Below, in pieces: positions 20,201 to 24,948 of a stretch of DNA of 24,948 nt. The DNA lies in contig JAJJLU010003904.1 in assembly GCA_023807065.1 (NCBI GenBank), positions 1 to 24,948 of the forward strand, read 5' to 3'. Below the pieces are notes generated by a model, which was not told where the DNA came from, searched no databases, and saw only the letters and a list, made by a program, of their open reading frames with translations. Numbering within the stretch: the first letter of the stretch is position 1; every line of letters begins with the position of its first letter. The stretch is from Isotricha intestinalis. Taxonomy: Eukaryota > Ciliophora > Litostomatea > Vestibuliferida > Isotrichidae. The translations under genes and the position numbers were made by a program.

Positions 20201-21544
20201 TTCATTTTCTTTTGATTTTAATATTTCTATTTCAGATAATAATTGATCATATTTTATTTTATATTCTTTTAAAGATATATTTTCTTTAAATAATTCATCA
20301 TATTCATTTCTTAATTTTTTTATTGTTTCTTTTTCTTTATCTACTTTTTGACTTTTTATTTTTTGAACTTTATTATGTTCATTTATTAAATTTTGATATT
20401 CATCTTTTATTTTTTTTAATCCTTGATTTTCTAATAATAAATTTGAATAATTTCTTTGTAATTCATCATATTTATTATGATCAATTAAATCACCATTTGA
20501 ATAATTATTATTATCAAAAAATTTTTCATTATCTTTTAATTCTTTATTTTCTTCTTTTATTAATTCATATTCTTTATTTAAATTATCATAATCTTCTTTT
20601 AATTTATTATATTTTTCTTTTTCTTCATTTATTAAATTTTTAATTTTATCATTATTACTTAAATTTAAAATTTCATTGTTTTTTAAATTTTTTTCTTGTT
20701 CTAATTGTAAAATTTTTTCTTTTTTACTTTCTAATTGATTACTTAATCTTTTATTTTCATTTTTTAAACTAATAATAATATCATTAGCTTTACTTCCAAT
20801 TTCTTGTTTTAAATTTTTAACAGATAATTTTAAATTAATATTTTCTTTAATAAATTTATTTAATTCACTTTTAATCATTTCATTTTCTTTAGTTAAACTA
20901 TCTTCAATTTCTTTATTTTTATTAATAGAATTAATTTCAGCTTTTTTCATATCATTTTTATAATCAAATCTTAATTGATCATAATTATTTTCTAAATTTT
21001 CTTTTTGTCTTCTTAAATCATCATAAAGATTTTTAGTTTCATTTAATCTTTTTTGTAATATTTTAACTTTATCTTCTAATTTTCCTCTTTCTCTTTCATT
21101 ATCAATTAAATCTAATTCATTTTGTTTATTTTTATTTTCTAAACTTTTCATTCTTTCATTTTGAATATTTGAATCAGTTTTTAATTGAGTAATTACACTT
21201 TTATAATAATTCTCAATATTTAAATTTGAATAATTTGAATATTCAGTTCTTATATCTTCTCTACTATCCCTTTGAGAAGATAATAAAACACTATAATTTG
21301 AATTCTTTCTTTCTATGTTTTGAATTGATGTATTTAATATTTTTTCTTTACTTCTTGAATTATTAATTGAGTTATTTTGAAATTTATATATTGTCTCTCT
21401 TGCTTTCTTTATTAAATCATCATAACGAGATAAATCGTTGTTTACTAATATTATTGAATTACTTGGTTGTAATGTCTTTCTAAGCTTTGTTGATGTGTTT
21501 AATCTTGTTAATGATGAAGTTTTCGAATGAGGGATTGAATGCAT
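14258..21544 (-). CDS. Giant coiled-coil protein with 17-residue repeats
   Basis: The 2428-residue protein is almost entirely predicted coiled coil. The N-terminal 40 residues are Ser/Thr-rich and basic (SKTSSLTRLNTSTKLRKTL), perhaps a regulatory or targeting head. From about residue 100 to about 2030 the sequence is dense in Glu, Lys, Asn and Leu without Pro. An Asn-rich linker near residues 2220-2245 precedes a last coiled coil and a short C-terminal region with Cys. At least 22 copies of a 17-residue unit, consensus ENxxLKxIxxKYxxLxK, occur mainly in 372-567, 679-729 and 769-1009. Proteins of this build are golgins, centrosome/basal-body scaffolds or cytoskeletal fibres; nothing here tells which. 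No motor, kinase or membrane segment is seen. The ATG at 21544 is the first in frame and sits after an A-rich leader on the sense strand. Stop is TAA. The frame has no interruption over 7.3 kb. Confidence 0.9.
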   Translation of the reverse strand: MHSIPHSKTSSLTRLNTSTKLRKTLQPSNSIILVNNDLSRYDDLIKKARETIYKFQNNSINNSRSKEKILNTSIQNIERKNSNYSVLLSSQRDSREDIRTEYSNYSNLNIENYYKSVITQLKTDSNIQNERMKSLENKNKQNELDLIDNERERGKLEDKVKILQKRLNETKNLYDDLRRQKENLENNYDQLRFDYKNDMKKAEINSINKNKEIEDSLTKENEMIKSELNKFIKENINLKLSVKNLKQEIGSKANDIIISLKNENKRLSNQLESKKEKILQLEQEKNLKNNEILNLSNNDKIKNLINEEKEKYNKLKEDYDNLNKEYELIKEENKELKDNEKFFDNNNYSNGDLIDHNKYDELQRNYSNLLLENQGLKKIKDEYQNLINEHNKVQKIKSQKVDKEKETIKKLRNEYDELFKENISLKEYKIKYDQLLSEIEILKSKENEYELINKENESLKGVQDKLIKITKENDELIKKNLLNEKEINELKELKKKYLNLNENYIQIQNSFNDLMKVNDSLQDTQKKFNEIVKENQNLELLKEKYDSCLKEIEQYKQIKIKYELLIEEDNKLKENFKNYAKENNKEVFEKGYKEIRKKLEETIIENKKKNDSIISLQNSLTQIQKEKINIQQEKEKLIKDKEQYMNLNSELKNQSLKQTKNSQEMIKKWEENYANLTKENELLKSKQINYNDLLQQVEKFKNIEKENLELINDKEAYQKLRDDYILLTKEKDNAKQNYSQKIKDLNDTLLKEKNKCEQYYNNNKELNIENLKLKDIENKYLELSKENEQLKEFQSKFVSLSSENDALKLIQEKYNILSQDNNNLKSQYHELNKENNKLKENITSTLKDKTIFNDKYNEIKKINDNLIKENESLKDYEKKYNNLNKDSLILKQDFNNVLNEKNEIQNKLNNLIQELNVLKEQINRLNNDNEELNKIKDKHNNLIEKYNKLKEIQGKYNALIVENNTLKEFQNKLISENNSLKEIQEKFNNLNSENNILKGIEEQYKLLVKENSELKENIASFIKEINKYKKNEEINKEEINKLKNEKEDLNKEIISLNENKDKLIEENTIFKNSISSFQKEEISKKENQEKLNQENIKLKEQIEQLKNENSNLKSNINLISQELSLIKEKQDILIEENSHLNDYKEKYEKESLLLKEIEEKNKLLNQQINSLKEMKEKTLNLAKESSEKYNSSLKDIENLREYRSKYIEINAEYKGISDRYNNLIKDNEDLLNKYKKLNDENITIKDNYDIIIRELDGYKNNIKNLENENLVLKDNNNKLNDNNSKLNLDLKKIKNENELIKKERDELNENLIEINENNKKIKERNLFLENNENDLKEQIDNIEMEKNKYLKEINIFKNQIENMQILSDENQKENIELQSKINKQNQLIDKLNLDIFQVKKDSDKLKDIIKKHQRENEKLKKNLDILIDEKNNEIQEKNEIQNELLLSKENINNKEKEIEDLQFQINNNEKEIRELKKSIDKLIKEKETINNNLIISKKEKEIFQKTINSLREEKSNLLINIDKINNEKNSYLEKINLLNESKQELDNHIKLLNSQLLNSNDDNNKIVEEYSNKYTSLQSENELIKEQILNKETEKEKLKLNLDFIKKENENNIKLLNEKEEELKEISNSNLNKDKELNEIKVKLNEKENELEELKLNILKKEKEINQLKKDEEEYKKNIFEKEKENEELYENLKKEGEENDALADDLNKANNEIELLKENINKLEEENKIKSINDKKKMDNIMFAITNERDVYKKRSEDSKIEIDKLNIGKKNLEEEIKDLKKKNDILYKGNNSLKAEINLFNQNYNELKDNNDKINKDFDKVKLENEEIKGIKEKIESENEENKINLFNLKSQIEEKEKNIEDLKNKIEELNNKNNQLNEYKKNDLEDNEEIKLESQKKIYLIETKEIFIEGINHIIKEYQIENKENIQLNSNENKENKLDKNEIISNENITILKQQNNTIKNNNNEELEKEISNFKIKYEELLNQFNIIKEENETQKQEFEKKIEQLKTENNNLSNNNNDNNNDTNNINNDDDNNLKIKTLNEIKEKEEKIKNLEDQLNKLKEQNEGFKKQIITLNGMVKSFRSLGGLSMDDNDEKTKDKQVTKLTQEIEKLNLTLGENKEKVTLLLNEINNEKSNSHRLKEENNKLLEEINNLKKKKSAPNEETIMRDAYNILTEENLALKEELDKIKYERERLKTEGDENIISTNKNNNNNYYNYFNSPIKINNNNSFISYNSNNNSNNKKEEDIRNKLEEKEKIIKKLSKKNKELEEDFYNHSKELKYLQKYISELEEGIGSSEQMDELRNALEDKDELIKNLSNQINQYQNKCDLILKNVSNEDKDKKIEILIKEIKVIKQKIIDLISFNGRIENYNEFVNVINLIKNNINQFIDSNDELNDAIQKLDNLMSCYQVKDDISKMKLLREISKD
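18518..19240 (-). repeat. 17-residue coiled-coil repeat array 2
   Basis: Residues 769-1009 contain eight 17-residue units, such as ENLKLKDIENKYLELSK, ENDALKLIQEKYNILSQ, KYNKLKEIQGKYNALIV and ENNSLKEIQEKFNNLNS. They are separated only by stretches of 7 or 14 residues and their multiples, for example ENNTLKEFQNKLIS. Two further units lie later in the protein (QINSLKEMKEKTLNLAK and DIENLREYRSKYIEINA). Confidence 0.85.
19358..19510 (-). repeat. 17-residue coiled-coil repeats, three units
   Basis: Residues 679-729 are three consecutive 17-residue units: ENELLKSKQINYNDLLQ, QVEKFKNIEKENLELIN, DKEAYQKLRDDYILLTK. They keep the hydrophobic spacing of the main array (positions 5, 8, 12, 15) although the second and third have lost the E-N start. 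Confidence 0.75.
19844..20431 (-). repeat. 17-residue (51-base) coiled-coil repeat array 1
   Basis: Residues 372-567 of the giant coiled-coil protein divide exactly into nine 17-residue units, two 14-residue units and one 15-residue unit. Examples are ENQGLKKIKDEYQNLIN, ENISLKEYKIKYDQLLS, ENESLKGVQDKLIKITK and ENQNLELLKEKYDSCLK. Conserved positions are E1, N2, L5, K6, K11, Y/F12 and L/I15. The DNA copies are diverged, so the repeat is kept at protein level or is old. Confidence 0.85.
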
Positions 21545-22060
21545 TTTTTTTTTTGATTTTTTAAATTGAATATTTTTTTTTATTTTATTCTTTTTTTAAG
21601 GTTTTTCTATTTTTTTATGTTTTTTTAATATGAAAAAACAATTAATTTTATAATTTATTTGGGTTTATTTTTTTTTTTCAAGATTTTAAATTATTTGTGT
21701 TTTTCTTTAATTTGAGTTTTTGTTATATATATATAAATTTATGTTAGAGATATTATATATGTTTTTCTTTTTTTTATTTAAAATAAAATCCATTTAATTT
21801 TATTTAATAATTTTTTTAAATCTAACTTTCATGTAAAAAATACCTTAAGAAACAAATTTAACTATTACATCAAATAAAATTATCAAAAATCCTAAAACTA
21901 TGAATAAATAAAAAGTATGATAAAAAACTTATAAAAAAAGGAAAAAAACAGAAAAAAAGGATAGAAAGTAAATTTTTCCTAATGAAAAAAAAATAAAAAA
22001 TTCAAATTTAAAATTAAAATATAAAACCAACTTTTTAATAAAATATAAAACATTTTAAAA
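21545..22060. other. Divergent intergenic region, T-rich then A-rich
   Basis: These 516 bases separate the start codons of the coiled-coil gene (minus) and the zinc-finger gene (plus). The left half is T-rich on the plus strand and the right half A-rich, so each gene has an A-rich leader on its own sense strand. A TATATATATATAA run near 21725-21736 is the most promoter-like element. No open frame or RNA gene is recognised. Confidence 0.55.
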
Positions 22061-22636
22061 ATGAAAATGAGTGAAAATTTCGAAAACAAAAAATATAAAA
22101 AAGAGAATTATTTCAATAGTAAATTATATTTTGATTTAGGAAAATATAAAAATGATAAACAAGAAAATTTTGATAATATAGAAAGAATAGAAAATAATCA
22201 AAACGGAAAATATTTAACTCAATGTTTATCAAAAGATCTTCTTGATACAATAGATTGTTTTTTAGAAAACGAACCAGAAAAAAAAGATAATATTCAATTA
22301 AATGATTATTCAAATTTTATTTTTGATGAAACTGCTGATTCTTCTATTATTAATAATAATTTAAAAAATGATTCTTTTGATAATAATAATTATTCTAATT
22401 CTAATGCTATTAATAAACTTATTCCTTTAATTAATCAGAAATATACTTTTACACCTAAAAATTTTCAAAATAAAAATAATGGGAAAAATAAAAAAATAAT
22501 TATTGGAAGAAAAGGAGATTGGATTTGTAATTTTTGTAATAATTTAAATTATTCTTTTAGAAAAATTTGTAATCGATGTCATGTTAACAAGGAAACTTCT
22601 GATTTGAAATCTTTCAAATTTTATGGAAAAAAATAA
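22061..22636 (+). CDS. RanBP2-type zinc-finger protein, probable RNA-binding
   Basis: The 191-residue protein is mostly charged and Asn-rich, with no fold I recognise in the first 145 residues. The C-terminal end carries one clear RanBP2-type finger: GDWICNFCNNLNYSFRKICN continuing into RC, giving W154, C156-x2-C159, C170-x2-C173. N163 and R167 sit where single-stranded RNA-binding members (ZRANB2, FUS) keep an Asn and an Arg, and the CNRC spelling is typical of that subgroup. RNA binding, perhaps of GGU-like sites, is therefore inferred; ubiquitin-binding members have a Thr-Phe pair that is absent here. The finger is followed by a short Lys-rich tail. The frame begins MKMS, and the second Met at 22067 is an alternative start. 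It ends in TAA. Confidence 0.78.
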   Translation: MKMSENFENKKYKKENYFNSKLYFDLGKYKNDKQENFDNIERIENNQNGKYLTQCLSKDLLDTIDCFLENEPEKKDNIQLNDYSNFIFDETADSSIINNNLKNDSFDNNNYSNSNAINKLIPLINQKYTFTPKNFQNKNNGKNKKIIIGRKGDWICNFCNNLNYSFRKICNRCHVNKETSDLKSFKFYGKK

Positions 22637-22978
22637 GAGATTTTTTTAGTTTTTTTTTTATCTTTTTTATCTCTTTTTTTTTTCTTTTTTTTTTCGTTGA
22701 TTTTTATATAAATATAAATATATTTATTTATTAAAAATATGTATAAATCATAAAAGTTAAAATATTTTTTTTTATTTTTTTTTTTATTATTTAGTCAATG
22801 GTTTTATAAAAATATTATTTATTCTTTAATTTATTAATATTAAATAAATATATTATATTATTTATATCATAATTATTTTATTATTAAAAGTCAAAACTCA
22901 TTCTTACCTTTTTTTTAAATTAAAATAGCTAAAAAATATATAATATATATTAATTTTAAATTTAAAAATTAGTAAAAA
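22637..22978. other. Intergenic region with long pyrimidine tract
   Basis: These 342 bases follow the zinc-finger gene. From about 22641 to 22695 the plus strand is nearly all T with a few C, A and G, probably part of the 3' end signal of the upstream gene. The remainder is featureless AT-rich DNA with TATA-like runs (TATATAATATATATTAA near 22937-22953). No gene is seen. Confidence 0.55.
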
Positions 22979-23406
22979 ATGAAACAGTAAAATAAAATTG
23001 AAGATGATTTTAATAATAAAATAAAAGTTTTGAAAAAAAGAAAAACAGTTTTAATGATAGAATTATTAGATTGTTTTTCTAAAGACAGTAAAATTATTTA
23101 TAATGAAGAAAATAAATGGAATATTTATCAAGAAGTCAGTTATAATGTTTTATTTTTTCTTAAAATAATAATGATTTTAATTTAATTTTTAAAGTTAAAT
23201 GTATTATAGAAGTTTTAAAAGATTTCAATGTTGATGAGCAATTTAAAGAAATTAAAATTTATAATGTTATTAATACTGAACTTAAATTAATTCAAAATAC
23301 TATTTTAAGTTAAGAAGCAATTTTATATCATTTAAAAAATTTTTTGTAAATTTGTAAACCTAATAGTTTGAAATTTAAAGAAACTTAATTGAAAAAAAAT
23401 AAATAA
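22979..23406 (+). pseudogene. Remnant of an unidentified gene with one frameshift and several TAA stops
   Basis: An ATG at 22979 starts MKQ, then TAA at 22988, then NKIEDDFNNKIKVLKKRKTV and a further coding-like stretch (LLDCFSKDSKIIYNEENKW, NIYQEVSYNVLFFLK). Near 23160-23170 a one-base change of frame is needed to continue with NDFNLIFKVKCIIEVLKDFN and FKEIKIYNVINTELKLIQNT. Three more in-frame TAA codons follow (23311, 23347, 23386) before the last at 23404. Base composition is coding-like compared with the flanking spacers. No family is recognised. All four internal stops are TAA, one C-to-T change from the Gln codon CAA, as expected of decay in an AT-driven genome. Its final TAA overlaps the A of the next remnant's ATG. 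Confidence 0.6.
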
Positions 23407-23823
23407 TGTCTCATGATATCATGCCATATAAAGTAGTATTATTAGGAAAATCATGAATGGGAAAAAAATGCACATCAGAAAAATATCTATACAATTTTGA
23501 TGAAAATATGGCTGAATCAATAAGAGGGATCAACCACTCAAAAATTTTGGAATTTCCATGAAAACAATTAAATATGCAATTATGCATGCAGTAGAAAGAG
23601 AAAAATTTAGAGTTTTATCAAGAATATTTCATAATTATTTTTAATATATGATATTACTAGAAAATCTACTTTCAGAGAAATTAAGGAATATTGGTATCAT
23701 CAAATAAAGGAATTTTGTACTAAAGATTCAAGTAAAAATTATATTTTATTTAATATTATTAATAATATTATTTTTTTATTTACATTGGAAAAAGAAAATA
23801 CAAAGAGGGATGTTGCTAAATAA
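23406..23823 (+). pseudogene. Broken Rab-like small GTPase
   Basis: The remnant starts MSHDIMPYKVVLLGKS, the first strand and P-loop of a Rab/Ras GTPase, but TGA at 23454 and a Lys replace the Gly and Ser/Thr of 'GKSGVGKT'. After EKYLYNFDEN and SKILEFP there is a second TGA (23559). The frame then moves: EREKFRVLSRIFHNYF matches the switch II and helix 2 segment 'QE-FR-L---Y', with a further stop after it. A second shift brings YDITRKSTFREIKEYW, a clear Rab strand 4 and helix 3 block, running open to TAA at 23821. The guanine-recognition NKxD motif is lost (INN) and no C-terminal prenylation Cys is present. Three frames, several stops and lost nucleotide-binding residues make this a pseudogene, not an intron-containing gene; no GT-AG intron mends it. 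Confidence 0.8.
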
Positions 23824-23993
23824 GTTTTTTTTTTCTTTATTGATTTATTTATATTCTTTCATTTATAAATTGAAAAAAAAATTTAAACTAATACTAAATA
23901 AAATAATCAAAACAATTATTAAAATATAAAATATATTAATTTGATTATAATATATTTATATCAATCTGAAAAAATAAATAAAAAAATAAAAGA

Positions 23994-24815
23994 ATGGACA
24001 ATATGATTATAGAAGAAAAAAATTCTATTCAAAGCATAAAAACCTTATATGATGAATCAACAGAAGCATCAGAATTAAACAATACAAAAATAAATTCCAA
24101 AAATAAAATAATAAATGAAGAAAACATAAAACCAAATTTATTTCGTAATAAATATTATAATAAACTTTATTTAAAAAATTTATTATTTTCAAAAGTAAAA
24201 AAGCCAAAAAATTCAACAGTAATAATATTTGATTGGGATGATACATTATTATGTACAACTTTCTTATCAAATAATAATTATAATTATGATGAAATTTTAA
24301 AAGATCCTTTTAATATAGAAAAATTAAATAAATTAGAAAAAAAAGTATATCAAATATTATATTTATCAATTCAAAAAGGAGAAACTTATATTATTACAAA
24401 TGCAGAAAGAGAATGGATAAATAATACTTCTAAATTATTTTTTCCTTCAATATTAGATTTATTATATAATATTAAAATAATTTCTGCAAGAGATGAAAAT
24501 ATTTTAAAATTTCCCAACGACAAAAGATTATGGAAAATTAATTCTTTTAATAATGTTTTAATGAAATATGATTTTCAAAAAATTATTAATATTATTTCTA
24601 TTGGAGATTCTTTTTATGAAATTGAAGCTTCTAAAAATTTACATTCTTTTTTTACTAATGATGTTATTAAAACTGTTAAATTTAAAAAAGTTTCTAAAAT
24701 TGAAGAATTAGTCATGCAACTTGATTTAGTTATTAATAATTTTAATTTAATTGTTGACTCTGTTAAAAATTATACTATTAATGTTTCTAGAAATTGTAAT
24801 AATCAAGCTAATTAA
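23994..24815 (+). CDS. HAD-fold phosphatase-like protein
   Basis: The 273-residue protein has the four HAD superfamily motifs. Motif I is FDWDDTLL with D80 as predicted nucleophile and D82 as acid/base. Motif II is YIITNA with T135. Motif III is a Lys in NDKRLWKIN, near 180-185. Motif IV is ISIGDSFYEIEAS, with D205 and a downstream Glu for Mg2+. The W in DWDDT, the EREW segment after motif II and an SARDENILKFP stretch belong to a protist group of HAD proteins common in ciliates and kinetoplastids. The substrate is unknown. The first 65 residues are polar and probably flexible. No signal peptide or membrane helix is seen, so it is probably cytosolic. The ATG at 23994 opens the only long frame; MIIEE a few residues on offers a minor alternative start. 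Stop is TAA. Confidence 0.82.
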   Translation: MDNMIIEEKNSIQSIKTLYDESTEASELNNTKINSKNKIINEENIKPNLFRNKYYNKLYLKNLLFSKVKKPKNSTVIIFDWDDTLLCTTFLSNNNYNYDEILKDPFNIEKLNKLEKKVYQILYLSIQKGETYIITNAEREWINNTSKLFFPSILDLLYNIKIISARDENILKFPNDKRLWKINSFNNVLMKYDFQKIINIISIGDSFYEIEASKNLHSFFTNDVIKTVKFKKVSKIEELVMQLDLVINNFNLIVDSVKNYTINVSRNCNNQAN

Positions 24816-24948
24816 AAAAAAAAGAAATTGGAAAAAAAATAAAATTAATAAAAGATTGTTTTTATAAATAATATATTTTGGTATTATGTATAATAATATA
24901 AGTAATATTTAAATATTTTATCAAGTTTTTAAACTTTTTAAGGTGTTT
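24816..24948. other. 3' flank of the HAD gene
   Basis: These 133 bases at the window edge are AT-rich with no recognisable gene. An A run follows the stop directly. No telomeric repeat is seen at either window end. Confidence 0.5.

Noticed and set aside
14258..21544. Several plus-strand open frames opposite the coiled-coil gene, rich in Phe, Leu and Ile
   Set aside because: They are antisense shadows: Lys/Glu/Asn-rich coding strand reads as Phe/Leu/Ile on the other strand. They have no independent motif, and the minus-strand frame is continuous over 7.3 kb.
22979..23406. A ciliate-type code in which TAA means Gln
   Set aside because: Long conserved genes in the same window contain no internal TAA and end in TAA; only the decayed region has internal ones.
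23406..23823. An intact Rab gene split by very short introns
   Set aside because: The TGA in the P-loop and the frame changes are not bracketed by GT-AG segments that restore the frame, and the NKxD and prenylation Cys are missing.
1..24948. tRNA, rRNA, CRISPR arrays, insertion sequences, telomeric repeats
   Set aside because: None was seen on either strand; the spacers are AT-rich without structured or repeated units, apart from the inverted repeats reported.

Overview
The window looks like nuclear DNA of a very AT-rich single-celled eukaryote. Genes are uninterrupted, starts have A-rich leaders and no bacterial ribosome binding sites, and proteins are rich in Asn, Lys and Ile. The families are eukaryotic: cytosolic HSP70, an NBR1-type domain, a Rab-like remnant, a RanBP2 zinc finger, eukaryotic-type PPCS and a TmcB/TmcC-like PAS membrane protein. 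Nine of ten intact genes stop at TAA and one at TGA, and no long frame has an internal stop, so the standard code fits. Gly is mostly GGA and Arg mostly AGA, which argues against Dictyostelium despite the asparagine runs. A standard-code ciliate or a metamonad is possible; I cannot settle the lineage.

Layout, left to right. 58-1149 (+) is a polytopic membrane protein, followed by a decayed partial copy of its own 3' part (about 1190-1370). 1465-2625 (-) is a membrane-anchored, pepsin-like protein whose two catalytic motifs are lost. 2801-3961 (-) is a PB1 / coiled-coil / NBR1-like domain protein. It shares a 129-base divergent promoter with 4091-5851 (+), an HSP70 lacking the EEVD tail. 6065-11245 (-) is a 1726-residue PAS-containing multi-membrane-segment protein of TmcB/TmcC type.

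After a 680-base AT-rich gap come 11926-13008 (+), a chromodomain-like plus AT-hook-like plus coiled-coil protein, and 13116-13952 (+), phosphopantothenate-cysteine ligase. 14258-21544 (-) is a 2428-residue coiled-coil protein with a conspicuous 17-residue repeat. 22061-22636 (+) carries a RanBP2-type zinc finger. 22979-23406 and 23406-23823 are two adjacent gene remnants, the second a broken Rab-like GTPase. 23994-24815 (+) is a HAD-fold phosphatase-like protein.

There is no operon logic. The one functionally suggestive neighbourhood is the divergent HSP70 / NBR1-like pair, both proteostasis themes. The most unusual signals are the 17-residue coiled-coil repeat, the catalytically dead aspartic-protease-like protein, the minimal PB1-NBR1 protein with a possible LIR, the A-ending to T-ending codon gradient along genes, and the two pseudogenes.
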